A stretch of 64,000 nucleotides of DNA from Burkholderiaceae bacterium. Lineage in GTDB: Bacteria; Pseudomonadota; Gammaproteobacteria; Burkholderiales; Burkholderiaceae_C. A program made the position numbers and the translations under genes. Where the stretch lies: assembly GCA_023150375.1 (NCBI GenBank), contig JAKLLA010000015.1:1-64000 (forward strand). The letters run 5' to 3'. The notes under the pieces were generated by a model. It saw nothing but the letters and a program-made list of their open reading frames with translations, searched no databases and was not told the origin of the DNA. Shown here in pieces: positions 28,539-38,727 of the stretch (within the stretch, counting starts at the first letter, position 1; every line of letters begins with the position of its first letter).

Positions 28539-29709
28539 CCTTGCCGCCTGGCTGCAGAGCCTCTATCCCGACCAGCTGGGTTTCCTGCGGGTCTTCCAGT
28601 ACATCACCTTCCGCGCCGTGATGGCCGCGATGACCGCGCTGCTCATCGGCCTGGCACTCGGCCCGGGGGTGATCCGCCGCCTGACCGCGCTGAAGATCGG
28701 CCAGCCGGTGCGCGAGTACGGCATGCAGAGCCACCTGGTCAAGACCGGCACGCCGACCATGGGCGGCGTGCTGATCCTGCTGGCCATCGCGGTGTCGACG
28801 CTGCTGTGGTTCAACTGGAACAACCGCTTCGTCTGGATCGTGATGATCGTGACCTTCGGCTTCGGTGCGATCGGCTGGGTCGACGACTGGCGCAAGGTGG
28901 TCGACAAGAACCCCGAGGGCATGTCCTCGAAGGAGAAGTACTTCTGGCAGTCGCTGATCGGGCTGGTGGCGGCGATCTACCTGGCCTTCAGCGTCTCCGA
29001 GACCTCCGCGGTGCGTGTGTTCGAACTCTTCGTGCGCTGGGTGGCCTCGGGCTTCTCGAACGACCTGCCGCCCAAGGCCGACCTGATCGTGCCCTTCTTC
29101 AAGACGGTGAGCTACCCGCTGGGCGTGTTCGGCTTCATCTTCCTGAGCTACTTCGTCATCGTCGGCGCCAGCAACGCGGTCAACCTGACCGACGGCCTGG
29201 ACGGCCTGGCGATCATGCCGGTGGTGCTGGTCGGCTCTGCCCTGGGCCTGTTCGCCTATGCCACCGGCTCGGCGGTGTTCGCGAAGTACCTGCTGCTGCC
29301 GCATATCCCGGGGGCGGGCGAACTGCTGATCTTCTGTGCCGCGATGGCGGGTGCGGGCCTGGCCTTCCTCTGGTTCAACGCCTACCCGGCGCAGGTCTTC
29401 ATGGGCGACGTGGGCGCCCTGGCGCTGGGCGGCGCGCTGGGCACCATCGCGGTGATCGTGCGCCAGGAGATCGTGCTCGGGATCATGGGCGGCATCTTCG
29501 TGGTCGAGGCGCTGTCCGTGATGATCCAGGTCGGCTGGTTCAAGTACACCAAGAAGAAGACCGGCACCGGCCAGCGCATCCTGCTCATGGCGCCGCTGCA
29601 CCACCACTACGAGAAGAAGGGCTGGGAAGAGACCCAGGTCGTGGTGCGCTTCTGGATCATCACGATGCTGCTGTGCCTGATCGGCCTGGCCAGCCTGAAG
29701 CTGCGGTGA
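28528..29709 (+). CDS. mraY: Phospho-N-acetylmuramoyl-pentapeptide transferase
   Basis: 393 residues, ten membrane segments, starting [19 protein letters not shown] after AGGAGCGGCCC. Signatures are [19 protein letters not shown] with the Mg-binding Asp pair, [13 protein letters not shown] and [14 protein letters not shown]. MraY makes lipid I by transferring the UDP-MurNAc-pentapeptide sugar phosphate to undecaprenyl phosphate. The stop codon lies inside a palindromic element that extends into the spacer before murD. Confidence 0.97.
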   Translation: MLVSLAAWLQSLYPDQLGFLRVFQYITFRAVMAAMTALLIGLALGPGVIRRLTALKIGQPVREYGMQSHLVKTGTPTMGGVLILLAIAVSTLLWFNWNNRFVWIVMIVTFGFGAIGWVDDWRKVVDKNPEGMSSKEKYFWQSLIGLVAAIYLAFSVSETSAVRVFELFVRWVASGFSNDLPPKADLIVPFFKTVSYPLGVFGFIFLSYFVIVGASNAVNLTDGLDGLAIMPVVLVGSALGLFAYATGSAVFAKYLLLPHIPGAGELLIFCAAMAGAGLAFLWFNAYPAQVFMGDVGALALGGALGTIAVIVRQEIVLGIMGGIFVVEALSVMIQVGWFKYTKKKTGTGQRILLMAPLHHHYEKKGWEETQVVVRFWIITMLLCLIGLASLKLR

Positions 29710-29737
29710 ACTTCATGGACCTGTCCCAGAAGTTCAC
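29706..29737. repeat. Interrupted 32-bp palindrome between mraY and murD
   Basis: GTGAACTTC at 29706-29714 is matched by its exact reverse complement GAAGTTCAC at 29729-29737. Inside the loop, GGAC (29717-20) and GTCC (29723-26) also pair. Only the two dinucleotides flanking the inner arms and the central pair break the symmetry. The left arm includes the mraY TGA. It looks like a REP-type palindrome or protein site and lacks a T-run. Confidence 0.65.
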
Positions 29738-29773
29738 CACGAGGTCGGCGCCGGGCCGCCCCACGCCGGCCGA

Positions 29774-29790
29774 GGCCCCCTCGGGGGGCC
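29774..29790 (+). repeat. GC hairpin GCCCCCTCGGGGGGC in the mraY-murD spacer
   Basis: GGCCCCC-TCG-GGGGGCC makes a 7-bp stem with a 3-base loop. The same 15-base core, GCCCCCTCGGGGGGC, appears again at 43560-43574 upstream of purH. Together with the 32-bp palindrome it fills most of the 112-bp mraY-murD spacer, the longest spacer between mraZ and ftsQ. Confidence 0.6.
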
Positions 29791-29821
29791 GGGCACGGTA
29801 CGCCGTGACCGGGGGGCTCAC

Positions 29822-31624
29822 ATGAACTTCCTGCGCGACCAATCCTTCCTCATCCTGGGCCTGGGCGACTCCGGCCTGGCCATGGCGCGCTGGCTGCGCC
29901 GCTGCGGCGCGGCCGCGATCCGCGTGGCCGACACGCGCAGCGCGCCGCCGCAGGCCGGCAAGCTGGCCGAGGACGTGCCGGGCGCCGAGCTGCGCTGCGG
30001 TGCGTTCACGACCGAGCTGCTCGACGGCATGCAGTGGGTGCTCAAGAGCCCGGGCCTGTCGCCGCTCGATCCGGCCGTGAAGCCCCTGCTGGACGCCGCC
30101 GAGGCGCGTGGCCTGCAGGTGCTGGGCGAACTGGCGCTGTTCGCGCACGCCCTGGCCGACCTGAAGGCGGCCTGCGGCTACGCGCCCAAGGTGCTGGCGA
30201 TCACCGGCACCAACGGCAAGACCACCACCACCTCGCTGACCGCGCTGCTGGTCGAGCGCGCCGGCCGGACCGTGGGCCTGGCCGGCAACATCGGTCCGAC
30301 CCTGCTGGACACGCTGGGTGCGGCGCTGGACGCGCAGGGCGAGCTGACGCCGGTCGCCCAGCCGGCGGCCGCCGAACCCCAGGCCCTGGCAGACGGCGCT
30401 CCGGCAGACGAGGCGGCCTGCGAGGGGGCTGCCGGGCTTGCGCCGGACGTTGCGTCGGCACAGGCCGACGCCCGCGTCGAACCCTCGCTGGACGCGCTCG
30501 TCGAAGGCGGCGGCCCGCCGCCGCACCTGATCCCGCCGCCGCCCCCGGCGCCGGAGTTCGCCCACCTGCCGCAGGTCTGGGTGCTGGAGCTGTCGAGCTT
30601 CCAGCTCGACGGCGTGCACAACTTCGAGCCCACCGCCGCCGCGGTGCTCAACGTCACCCAGGACCACCTGGACTGGCACGGCTCGATGGCCGCCTATGCC
30701 GAGGCCAAGGCGCGCATCTTCGGCCGCTGCGCGCTGATGGTGATCAACCGCGAAGATGCCCTCGTCGCGGCCATGGTGCCGCAGCCGCCGGCCGCCGAGC
30801 CGAGCCGTACCGGCAAGCCACTGAAGGTGCAGCCGCGCACGGTGCGGGGCTGGCAGCCGCGGCACGTGCAGCGCTTCGGCCTGGATGCGCCGCGCCAGCC
30901 GGGCGACTGGGGCCTGGTGACCGAGAACGGCATGGCCTGGCTGGTGCGCGCCCGGGAGGCCGACGAGACGCTGTCCGGGCGCGGCCGCCGCGGCCGTGCC
31001 GAGGCCGACACCGAGATCCTGCTGCAGCGCCTGATGCCCGCCGACGCGCTGCGCATCCGCGGCCGCCACAACGCTGCCAATGCGCTGGCCGCGCTGGCGC
31101 TGGCCTCGGCGGCCGGCCTGCCGCTGGCGCCGATGCTGCATGGCCTGCGCGAGTACCGCGGCGAGCCGCACCGGGTCGAGTTCCTGCAGTCGATCGGCGG
31201 CGTCGAGGCCTACGACGACAGCAAGGGCACCAATGTCGGCGCCACGGTGGCGGCGCTGGCCGGCCTGGGGCCGGAGAAGGCGCCCGGCAGGCTGGTGGTG
31301 ATCCTGGGCGGCGACGGCAAGGGGCAGGACTTCGCGCCGCTGGCGCCGGCCGTGGCCGCGCATGCCCGCGCCGTGGCCCTGATCGGACGCGATGCGGCGG
31401 CCATCGCCGCGGTGCTGGCCGATCTGGACCTGCCGCGCCAGACCTTCGGCAGCCTGGAGGAGGCCACGCGCTGGTGCTTCGAGCAGGCCCGCAGCGGCGA
31501 TGCCGTGCTGCTCAGCCCGGCCTGCGCCAGCCTGGACATGTTCCGCCACTACGCCCACCGGGCGCAGGTGTTTGCCGACACGGTCGCCGCGCTGGCGGCC
31601 GAGCGCGGGGAGCTGCCGGCATGA
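29822..31624 (+). CDS. murD: UDP-MurNAc-L-alanine:D-glutamate ligase MurD, with large insertions
   Basis: 600 residues against about 440-500 for typical MurD. Core motifs are present: [13 protein letters not shown] (N-terminal Rossmann), P-loop GTNGKTTT (129-136), LELSSFQL (255-262), a [16 protein letters not shown]-type motif and [12 protein letters not shown]. Between the P-loop domain and LELSSFQL is an extra low-complexity segment rich in Ala, Pro and Glu (about 171-249). A second enlarged region (about 315-385) holds Arg-rich loops. MurD adds D-Glu to UDP-MurNAc-L-Ala. The stop overlaps ftsW as ATGA. Confidence 0.94.
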   Translation: MNFLRDQSFLILGLGDSGLAMARWLRRCGAAAIRVADTRSAPPQAGKLAEDVPGAELRCGAFTTELLDGMQWVLKSPGLSPLDPAVKPLLDAAEARGLQVLGELALFAHALADLKAACGYAPKVLAITGTNGKTTTTSLTALLVERAGRTVGLAGNIGPTLLDTLGAALDAQGELTPVAQPAAAEPQALADGAPADEAACEGAAGLAPDVASAQADARVEPSLDALVEGGGPPPHLIPPPPPAPEFAHLPQVWVLELSSFQLDGVHNFEPTAAAVLNVTQDHLDWHGSMAAYAEAKARIFGRCALMVINREDALVAAMVPQPPAAEPSRTGKPLKVQPRTVRGWQPRHVQRFGLDAPRQPGDWGLVTENGMAWLVRAREADETLSGRGRRGRAEADTEILLQRLMPADALRIRGRHNAANALAALALASAAGLPLAPMLHGLREYRGEPHRVEFLQSIGGVEAYDDSKGTNVGATVAALAGLGPEKAPGRLVVILGGDGKGQDFAPLAPAVAAHARAVALIGRDAAAIAAVLADLDLPRQTFGSLEEATRWCFEQARSGDAVLLSPACASLDMFRHYAHRAQVFADTVAALAAERGELPA

Positions 31625-32940
31625 GTCGCACCAGCGCTTTCGAGAATCGCGCCAACGTCAGCCGGCCTCGGCCGGGGGCGCTGCGTCGTGCGTCCGACCG
31701 GGTGAGTGCCTTCGTGGCGCAGCTCGTCGCGATGCTGCATCCGCGCGCCGCCGGCGAGGTGCCGGTGCGCGACGGCAGCGCCTTCGCCTCCGGCGCCCGG
31801 GTGCAGTGGGTGGGCTTCGACGCCGCGCTGGCCTGGGTGATCACGGCCCTGCTGGCGCTGGGTCTGGTGATGGTCTATTCGGCCTCGATCCAGCTGCCGG
31901 ACAACCCGAAGTTCAGCGCCTACTCGCCCACCTTCTTCCTGACCCGGCACGTCGTCTCGATCGCGCTGGCCGGCATCATGGCGGCGGTGGTGCTGGCCAT
32001 CCCGATGCAGACCTGGGAGAAGGCCGCGCCCTGGATCTTCGTGGCCGCCCTGGTGCTGCTGGTGCTGGTGCTGGTGCCGGGCATCGGCAAGGTGGTGAAC
32101 CGGTCGCGGCGCTGGATCTCGCTGGGCTTCATGAACTTCCAGCCCAGCGAGCTGGCCAAGTTCGCCATGGTGCTCTACGCGGCCAACTACATGGTCCGCA
32201 AGATGGACCTGAAGGAGAGCTTCACCCGCGCGGTGCTGCCCATGGCCATCGCGCTGGGCGTCACCGGGCTGCTGCTGCTGGCCGAACCGGACATGGGCGC
32301 CTTCATCGTGATCGCGATGATCTCGATGGGCATCCTCTTCCTGGGCGGCGTGAACGGGCGCATGTTCCTGATCGTCACGCTGGTGCTGCTGGGCGCCTTC
32401 GTGCTGATCATCAGCTTCTCCGAGGTGCGACGCGAACGCATCTTTGCCTACCTCAACCCCTGGGACCCGAAGTACGCCCAGGGCAAGGGCTACCAGCTGA
32501 CCCATTCGCTGATCGCCTTCGGCCGCGGCGAATGGTTCGGCCAGGGGCTGGGCAGTTCGGTCGAGAAGCTGCACTACCTGCCCGAGGCGCACACCGACTT
32601 CCTGCTGGCCGTGATCGGCGAGGAGCTCGGGCTGGTCGGCGTGCTGGCGGTGGTGACGGCCTTCTTCTGGATGGTGCGGCGCATCTTCGTAATCGGCCGC
32701 CAGGCCATCGCGCTGGACCGCGTCTTCGCCGGCCTGACCGCACAGGGCATCGGCCTGTGGATCGGCGGCCAGGCCTTCATCAACATGGGCGTGAACCTGG
32801 GCGTGCTGCCCACCAAGGGCCTGACCCTGCCGCTGATGAGCTACGGCGGCTCGGCCATCGTGATGGGCGTGATCGCCCTGGCCGTGGTGCTGCGGGTGGA
32901 CATGGAGAATCGGGCCTTGATGAGGGGAGGGCGGCTATGA
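31621..32940 (+). CDS. ftsW: Septal SEDS glycosyltransferase FtsW
   Basis: 439 residues, ten membrane segments after a cytoplasmic N-terminus of about 65 residues. SEDS motifs are [49 protein letters not shown] and [20 protein letters not shown]. FtsW polymerises septal glycan with FtsI. The N-terminal extension before the first TM ([18 protein letters not shown]) is longer than in E. coli. Both ends overlap neighbours as ATGA. Confidence 0.96.
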   Translation: MSRTSAFENRANVSRPRPGALRRASDRVSAFVAQLVAMLHPRAAGEVPVRDGSAFASGARVQWVGFDAALAWVITALLALGLVMVYSASIQLPDNPKFSAYSPTFFLTRHVVSIALAGIMAAVVLAIPMQTWEKAAPWIFVAALVLLVLVLVPGIGKVVNRSRRWISLGFMNFQPSELAKFAMVLYAANYMVRKMDLKESFTRAVLPMAIALGVTGLLLLAEPDMGAFIVIAMISMGILFLGGVNGRMFLIVTLVLLGAFVLIISFSEVRRERIFAYLNPWDPKYAQGKGYQLTHSLIAFGRGEWFGQGLGSSVEKLHYLPEAHTDFLLAVIGEELGLVGVLAVVTAFFWMVRRIFVIGRQAIALDRVFAGLTAQGIGLWIGGQAFINMGVNLGVLPTKGLTLPLMSYGGSAIVMGVIALAVVLRVDMENRALMRGGRL

Positions 32941-34058
32941 CCCGGCACCTCGTCATCGCCGCGGCCGGCACCGGCGGGCATGTCATTCCGGGCCTGGCCG
33001 TGGCGCGCGAGATGCAGTCGCGCGGCTGGACCGTGAGCTGGCTGGGCACGCCGGCCGGCATGGAGAACCGCCTCGTGCCGCCCAGCGGCATCGCGCTGGA
33101 CCGCATCGGTTTTGCCGGCCTGCGTGGCAAGGGCGCGTTCGGCCTGCTGCGTGGTGCCTGGCAGCTGCTGCGTGCGCTGGGCGAGAGCTGGGGCATCCTG
33201 CGGCGGCGCTCGGCCACCGCCGTGCTGGGCATGGGCGGGTACGTCTGCTTCCCGGCCGGCGTGGTGGCCAAGGGGCTGCTGCGCCGCCCGCTGGTGCTGG
33301 TCAATGCCGATGCCGGCCTGCTGCTGTCGAACCGTTCGCTGCTGCGCTGGGCCGACCGGGTGGCCTTCGGCTTCGACGGCGAGGCGGCCCGCGCGGTGCC
33401 GCAGGCGGTGGTCACCGGCAACCCGGTGCGCGCCGAGATCGAGGCCATCGCGCCGCCGGCGCAGCGCTTTGCCGGTCGCAGCGGGCCGCTGCGGGTGCTG
33501 GTGGTCGGCGGCAGCCTGGGTGCCAAGGTGCTCAACGACACGCTGCCGGCGGCGCTGGCCCGCCTGGCGCCGTCCGAGCGCCCGCAGGTCACGCACCAGA
33601 CCGGCTTGGCGCATCTGGAGACGGTGCGCGAGTCCTACCGCCGCGCCGACCTGTTCGAAGAGCGTCCCGGACAGCCGGTGCCGCTGCCCGAGGTGCTGCC
33701 CTTCATCGACGACATGGCGCGCCGCCTGGCCGAGTGCGATGTGGTGATCTGCCGGGCCGGCGCGGTGACGGTGAGCGAACTCTGCGCGGCCGGCGTGGCT
33801 GCGGTGCTGGTGCCGCTGATCGTCAGCACGACGCACCACCAGCGTGACAACGCGCAGTGGCTGGCTCGCCACGAGGCCGGCATCCACCTGCCGCAGACCG
33901 AGCTGACGCCCGAGCGTCTGGCCGACCTGCTGCGCCACCTCGACCGTGCCCGCCTGCTGCAGCTGGCCGAGCGCGCCCGTGCGCTGGCCCTGCCCCGTTC
34001 GGCCGCGCGGGTGGCCGACGAGATCGAATCACTGGTTTCCAAGGAGGCGTCGGCATGA
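32937..34058 (+). CDS. murG: UDP-GlcNAc:lipid I N-acetylglucosaminyltransferase MurG
   Basis: 373 residues. The GT28 fold is clear: [57 protein letters not shown] and [15 protein letters not shown]. The usual HEQN motif after the GGY loop is replaced by [18 protein letters not shown]. MurG makes lipid II on the inner face of the membrane. It overlaps ftsW and murC by 4 bases each. Confidence 0.95.
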   Translation: MTRHLVIAAAGTGGHVIPGLAVAREMQSRGWTVSWLGTPAGMENRLVPPSGIALDRIGFAGLRGKGAFGLLRGAWQLLRALGESWGILRRRSATAVLGMGGYVCFPAGVVAKGLLRRPLVLVNADAGLLLSNRSLLRWADRVAFGFDGEAARAVPQAVVTGNPVRAEIEAIAPPAQRFAGRSGPLRVLVVGGSLGAKVLNDTLPAALARLAPSERPQVTHQTGLAHLETVRESYRRADLFEERPGQPVPLPEVLPFIDDMARRLAECDVVICRAGAVTVSELCAAGVAAVLVPLIVSTTHHQRDNAQWLARHEAGIHLPQTELTPERLADLLRHLDRARLLQLAERARALALPRSAARVADEIESLVSKEASA

Positions 34059-35467
34059 AGCACGCCGTGAAGAAGATCCATTTCGTGGGCATCGGCGGTG
34101 CCGGCATGTCGGGCATCGCCGAGATCCTGCACAACCTCGGCTACGCCGTGTCCGGCTCCGACCAGGCCGACGGTGCGGTGACGCGCCGCCTGGCCAGCCT
34201 GGGCATCCGCATCGCCATCGGCCACGACGCCGCCCACATCGAGGGCGCCGAGGCGGTGGTGACCTCCACCGCGGTGAAGGGCGACAACCCCGAGGTGATC
34301 GCCGCGCGCGCCAGGCGCATCCCGGTGGTGCCGCGGGCCGTGATGCTGGCCGAGCTGATGCGCCTGAAGCAGGGCATCGCGATTGCCGGCACGCACGGCA
34401 AGACCACCACCACCTCGCTGGTGACCAGCGTGCTGGCCGAGGCGGGCGTGGATCCCACCTTCGTGATCGGCGGCAAGCTGAACTCGGCCGGGGCCAACTC
34501 GGCCCTGGGCAAGGGCGACTACATCGTCGTCGAGGCCGACGAGAGCGATGCCTCCTTCCTGAACCTGCTGCCGGTGCTCAGCGTCGTGACCAACATCGAC
34601 GCCGATCACATGGACACCTACGGGCACGACTTCGCCCGGCTCAAGCAGGCTTTCGTCGACTTCCTGCACAAGATGCCGTTCTACGGCGCGGCAGTGCTCT
34701 GCGCGGACGATCCCGGCGTGCGCTCGATCATGCCGATGATCTCGCGCCCGGTGATCACCTACGGCCTGGGCGAGGACGTGCAGGTGCGCGCGGTGGACGT
34801 GCAGGCCCTGCCCGGCGGGCAGATGCGCTTCACCGTGCAGCGTCGCAACGGGGTGACGCTGCCGGACCTGGACATCACGCTGAACCTGCCCGGCGAGCAC
34901 AACGTGCGCAACGCGCTGGCCACCATCGCGGTGGCCACCGAGCTGGAGCTGCCCGATGCGCCCATCGTCGCCGCGCTGGCCAAGTTCAGCGGCGTGGGCC
35001 GGCGCTTCCAGCGCTGGGGGGACCTGCCGGCCGCCACTGGCGCCGGCACGTTCACGCTGATCGACGACTACGGCCACCACCCGGTCGAGACGGCGGCCGT
35101 GATCGCCGCCGCGCGCGGCGCCTTCCCGGGGCGGCGCCTGGTGCTGGCCTTCCAGCCGCACCGCTACACCCGCACGCGCGACTGCTTCGAGGACTTCGTC
35201 AAGGTGCTGGGCACGGCCGATGCCGTCTGGCTGACCGAGGTCTACGCCGCCGGCGAGGCGCCGATCGTCGCCGCCGACGGGCGTGCGCTGGCCCGCGCGC
35301 TGCGCGTGGCCGGCAAGGTCGATCCGCTCTTCGTCGACGACATCGCCGATCTGCCACAGGCCATCGTGGACCACGCGCTGCCAGGCGACGTGGTGATCGC
35401 GATGGGTGCCGGCTCGATCGGCGGGGTGCCGGCCAAGGTGGCCGACCTGGTGAAGGAGCGCGCATGA
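34055..35467 (+). CDS. murC: UDP-N-acetylmuramate:L-alanine ligase MurC
   Basis: 470 residues beginning [20 protein letters not shown], with P-loop [35 protein letters not shown] and [11 protein letters not shown], all MurC landmarks. It adds the first residue, L-Ala, to UDP-MurNAc. The start follows AAGGAGG and overlaps the murG stop; its own stop overlaps ddl (ATGA). Confidence 0.97.
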   Translation: MKHAVKKIHFVGIGGAGMSGIAEILHNLGYAVSGSDQADGAVTRRLASLGIRIAIGHDAAHIEGAEAVVTSTAVKGDNPEVIAARARRIPVVPRAVMLAELMRLKQGIAIAGTHGKTTTTSLVTSVLAEAGVDPTFVIGGKLNSAGANSALGKGDYIVVEADESDASFLNLLPVLSVVTNIDADHMDTYGHDFARLKQAFVDFLHKMPFYGAAVLCADDPGVRSIMPMISRPVITYGLGEDVQVRAVDVQALPGGQMRFTVQRRNGVTLPDLDITLNLPGEHNVRNALATIAVATELELPDAPIVAALAKFSGVGRRFQRWGDLPAATGAGTFTLIDDYGHHPVETAAVIAAARGAFPGRRLVLAFQPHRYTRTRDCFEDFVKVLGTADAVWLTEVYAAGEAPIVAADGRALARALRVAGKVDPLFVDDIADLPQAIVDHALPGDVVIAMGAGSIGGVPAKVADLVKERA

Positions 35468-36468
35468 CGCCGGCCGACATCCAGGCGCTGGGAAAGGTGG
35501 CCGTGCTGATGGGCGGCACCTCCGCCGAGCGCGAGATTTCGCTGCTCTCCGGGGGCGGGGTGCTGCAGGCGCTGCGTGCCCGGGGTGTCGACGCGCAGGC
35601 CTTCGACCCGGCCGAGCGCGCCCTGGCCGACCTGAAGACCGAGGGCTTCGCGCGCTGCTTCATCGCGCTGCACGGCCGGCACGGCGAGGACGGCACGATG
35701 CAGGGGGCGCTGGAGCTGCTGGGCATCCCCTACACCGGCTCGGGCGTGATGGCCAGCGCGATCGCGATGGACAAGGTCATGACCAAGCGGGTCTGGCTGG
35801 CCGAGGGCCTGCCCACGCCGCGCTGGGTCCGGCTGGCCGCCGACGAGCAGCAGCGCGAGCGTGTGCGCAGCGTGCCCGACGAGCTGGGCCTGCCGCTGAT
35901 CGTCAAGCCGCCGCGCGAGGGCAGCTCGATCGGTGTGACCAAGGTGCACGGCTACTCCGAGATGCAGGACGCCGTGCAGCTGGCCGCGCGCTATGACCCG
36001 GATGTGCTCTGCGAGGAATTCATCGAGGGCGAGGAAGTCACCTGCCCGGTGCTGGGCGAGGGCGCCGATGCCCGCGCCCTGCCGGTGGTGCGCATCCAGC
36101 CGCCCGAGGCCGGCTACGACTACCAGAACAAGTACTTCACCGACGAGGTGCGCTACCTCTGCCCCAGCGGCCTGCCCGAGGCCGAGGAGCGCGAGATCCA
36201 GCGCATCGTCGTGGCCGCCTACCGCGCCCTGGGCTGCCGAGGCTGGGGCCGCGCCGACCTGATGATCCGGGCCCGCGACCGCCAGCCTTTCCTGCTGGAG
36301 ATGAACACCTCGCCCGGCATGACCGGGCATTCGCTGGTGCCCATGTCCGCCCGTGCGGCGGGCATCGGCTACGAGGCGCTGTGCCTGCACCTGCTGGCGC
36401 AGGCCCGCCTGGACGACGCGCGCGGCCCGGCGCCGCGGCCCGACGCGACGCAGAGCCACCTCGGCTGA
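35464..36468 (+). CDS. ddl: D-alanine:D-alanine ligase
   Basis: 334 residues with an ATP-grasp fold. N-terminal motif [23 protein letters not shown]/Mg region [14 protein letters not shown] and C-terminal [17 protein letters not shown] with the catalytic Asn and Ser. It makes the D-Ala-D-Ala dipeptide used by the MurF half of MurEF. The position between murC and ftsQ is that of ddlB. The last 20 or so residues are a non-conserved tail. Confidence 0.97.
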   Translation: MTPADIQALGKVAVLMGGTSAEREISLLSGGGVLQALRARGVDAQAFDPAERALADLKTEGFARCFIALHGRHGEDGTMQGALELLGIPYTGSGVMASAIAMDKVMTKRVWLAEGLPTPRWVRLAADEQQRERVRSVPDELGLPLIVKPPREGSSIGVTKVHGYSEMQDAVQLAARYDPDVLCEEFIEGEEVTCPVLGEGADARALPVVRIQPPEAGYDYQNKYFTDEVRYLCPSGLPEAEEREIQRIVVAAYRALGCRGWGRADLMIRARDRQPFLLEMNTSPGMTGHSLVPMSARAAGIGYEALCLHLLAQARLDDARGPAPRPDATQSHLG

Positions 36469-36477
36469 ACGGTTGCC

Positions 36478-37275
36478 ATGGCTGCCCTCGCCTCGCCCCC
36501 GACCCTGCCCACCGACGTGCGCCTGATGCGCTTGGCAGCGAATCTGCTGCTGGCGCTGGCCGCACTGGCCGTGCTGGCCGGTGCGGCGGCGTGGCTGGCG
36601 AAGTCGCCCTGGTTCGCGCTGCGTCATATCCGTGTCGAGGGCGAGGTGCAGCACAACAGTGCCGCCACGCTGCGCAGCCTGGCGCTGCCGGCCCTGCAGG
36701 GCAACTACCTGAGCATCGACCTGCAGGCCGCGCGCGCGGCCTTCGAGGCGGTGCCCTGGGTGCGCCGCGCCCAGGTGCAGCGGGTCTTCCCCGACCGCCT
36801 GGTGGTGCGCCTCGAGGAGCACCGCGCGGTGGCGTTCTGGCAGCGCGACGACAGCGACGACCTGCTGGTCAACCAGTACGGCGAGGTCTTCGAGGCCAAC
36901 ATCGGCGACGTCGAGGACGAGCCGTTGCCCACGCTGCGCGGCCCGGAGGGCAGCGCGCCGCGCGTGCTGGCGATGTGGCAGCGCCTGGACCCCGAGTTCG
37001 CGGTGCTGCAGACCCGCCTGAAGACCCTGGTGCTGAGCAACGGCGGTTCCTGGCGGGGCGTGCTCGCCAACGGGGCGCAGCTCGAACTGGGACGTGGCGA
37101 GGCCGAGGAGGTGCTGCCGCGCACCCGCCGCTTCCTGGCCACGGTGGGCCAGGTGCGTGCGCGCCATGAAATGCGGGCAATCGAATCGGCCGACCTGCGC
37201 CACCGCGAGGGCTACGCGCTGCGGCTGGCGGGCATGGGCAGCGCCGAGGAAGCGGCTTCGGCCGCGCGGCCCTGA
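36478..37275 (+). CDS. ftsQ: Cell division protein FtsQ
   Basis: 265 residues: cytoplasmic N-terminus, one TM (about 20-42), POTRA domain (about 45-115, with FALRHIRVEGEVQHNSAATL and VPWVRRAQVQRVFPDRL) and a beta domain (about 118-255). FtsQ anchors FtsL and FtsB and recruits later divisome proteins. It starts 9 bases after ddl; the site before the ATG is weak, so coupling to ddl is likely. Confidence 0.95.
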   Translation: MAALASPPTLPTDVRLMRLAANLLLALAALAVLAGAAAWLAKSPWFALRHIRVEGEVQHNSAATLRSLALPALQGNYLSIDLQAARAAFEAVPWVRRAQVQRVFPDRLVVRLEEHRAVAFWQRDDSDDLLVNQYGEVFEANIGDVEDEPLPTLRGPEGSAPRVLAMWQRLDPEFAVLQTRLKTLVLSNGGSWRGVLANGAQLELGRGEAEEVLPRTRRFLATVGQVRARHEMRAIESADLRHREGYALRLAGMGSAEEAASAARP

Positions 37276-37304
37276 GGCGCAGGACAGGCACGCGAGGAAG
37301 AACA

Positions 37305-38534
37305 ATGGCCAAGGAATACAAGGATCTCGTCGTCGGACTGGACATCGGCACCGCCAAGGTGATGGCGGTGGTGGCCGAGGTGCAGGCCGGTGGCGAGCTG
37401 CGCCTCGCCGGGCTGGGCGTGGCGCCCTCGCACGGGCTCAAGCGCGGCGTGGTGGTCAACATCGATGCGACGGTGCAGTCGATCCAGCAGGCGCTGAAGG
37501 AGGCCGAGATGATGGCCGACTGCAAGATCGGCCGCGTCTACACCGGCATCACCGGCAGCCACGTGCGCGGCATGAACTCCACCGGCATGGTGATCGTGCG
37601 CGACAAGGAGGTCACGCCGGTGGATGTGGCGCGGGTGGTCGAGACGGCCAAGGCGCTGAACATCCCGACCGACCAGAAGCTGCTGCTGGTGGAGCCGCAG
37701 GAGTTCGTCATCGACGGCCACGAGGTCAAGGAGCCCGTGGGCATGAGCGGCGGGCGCCTCGAGGTCAAGGTGCACATCGTCACCGGTGCGCAGAGCGCGG
37801 CGGAGAACATCGTCAAGTGCGTGCGCCGCTGCGGCCTGGAGGTCGAGCAGCTGGTGCTCAACCCGGCCGCCTCCAGCCTGGCCGTGCTGACGGCCGACGA
37901 GAAGGACCTGGGCGTGGCGGTGGTGGACATCGGCGCGGGCACCACCGACGTGGCGATCTTCACCGACGGGGCGATCCGCCATACCGCGGTGATCCCGATC
38001 GCCGGCGACCTGATCACCAGCGACATCGCGATGGCGCTGCGCACGCCGACCAAGGACGCCGAGGAGATCAAGGTCGAGCACGGCGTGGCCAAGCAGCTGC
38101 TGGCCGACCCGGTCGAGCAGCTGGAGGTGCCCGGCCTGGGCGACCGCGCCCCGCGCATGCTCAGCCGCCAGGCGCTGGCGGGGGTGATCGAGCCGCGCGT
38201 CGAGGAGATCTTTTCGTTGGTGCACCAGGTGATTCGCGAAAGCGGGTACGAGGAGCTGCTGTCCTCGGGCATCGTGCTGACCGGCGGCTCGGCGGTGATG
38301 CCGGGCATGGTCGAGCTGGCCGAGGACATCTTCCTCAAGCCGGTGCGCAAGGGCCTGCCGACCTACGGCGGCGGCCTCTACGACATGGTCGCCAACCCCC
38401 GTTCCGCCACGGCCATGGGCCTGCTCGAGGAGGCCCGGCTGGCGCGCCAGCGCGGCCTGCGCGCGCAGCAGCAGGTCGGCGGCGGCACGGGCTGGTTCGG
38501 TCGTGCGCGCGACTGGTTTCTGAAGAGCTTCTGA
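37305..38534 (+). CDS. ftsA: Cell division protein FtsA
   Basis: 409 residues starting MAKEYKDLVVGLDIGTAKVM after GAGGAAG. Actin-fold motifs are DIGTAKVMAVVAE, DIGAGTTDVAIF and VLTGGSAVMPGM, with the FtsA-specific 1C domain between them. The C-terminal amphipathic helix (GWFGRARDWFLKSF) is the membrane-targeting sequence that tethers FtsZ. It is separated from ftsZ by a 193-bp spacer, unusually long in this cluster. Confidence 0.97.
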   Translation: MAKEYKDLVVGLDIGTAKVMAVVAEVQAGGELRLAGLGVAPSHGLKRGVVVNIDATVQSIQQALKEAEMMADCKIGRVYTGITGSHVRGMNSTGMVIVRDKEVTPVDVARVVETAKALNIPTDQKLLLVEPQEFVIDGHEVKEPVGMSGGRLEVKVHIVTGAQSAAENIVKCVRRCGLEVEQLVLNPAASSLAVLTADEKDLGVAVVDIGAGTTDVAIFTDGAIRHTAVIPIAGDLITSDIAMALRTPTKDAEEIKVEHGVAKQLLADPVEQLEVPGLGDRAPRMLSRQALAGVIEPRVEEIFSLVHQVIRESGYEELLSSGIVLTGGSAVMPGMVELAEDIFLKPVRKGLPTYGGGLYDMVANPRSATAMGLLEEARLARQRGLRAQQQVGGGTGWFGRARDWFLKSF

Positions 38535-38590
38535 GGGGAGGGCCACGCAAGATGGCAGGACACGGTCGAGCGACAGTGAAGAGGGTCCAG

Positions 38591-38620
38591 AACCCCGCCG
38601 GAGAGCCGGCGTGCGGGGTT
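38591..38620 (+). promoter_or_regulatory. Hairpin in the ftsA-ftsZ spacer
   Basis: AACCCCGC at 38591-38598 pairs with GCGGGGTT at 38613-38620, and CCGG pairs internally around an AGAG loop, so a long stem is possible. There is no T-run. It lies in the ftsZ leader and may be an attenuator, an RNA-stability element or a regulator site. A second GGCCC-TCG-GGGCC hairpin (38689-38701) lies 26 bases before the ftsZ start. Confidence 0.55.
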
Positions 38621-38727
38621 GCAGCAGAGACCCGATCCCCGAGCGGGGGGGTCAGGTCCGGCGGGGTGATGATTCGGACGAGCGGGCCGGCCCTCGGGGC
38701 CCGGGCAGAGCAAGCAAGGAGAACGGC

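Noticed and set aside
29706-29737. Palindrome after mraY as an intrinsic terminator
   Set aside because: No T-run follows, and it lies inside a tightly coupled operon where full termination would block murD to ftsZ.
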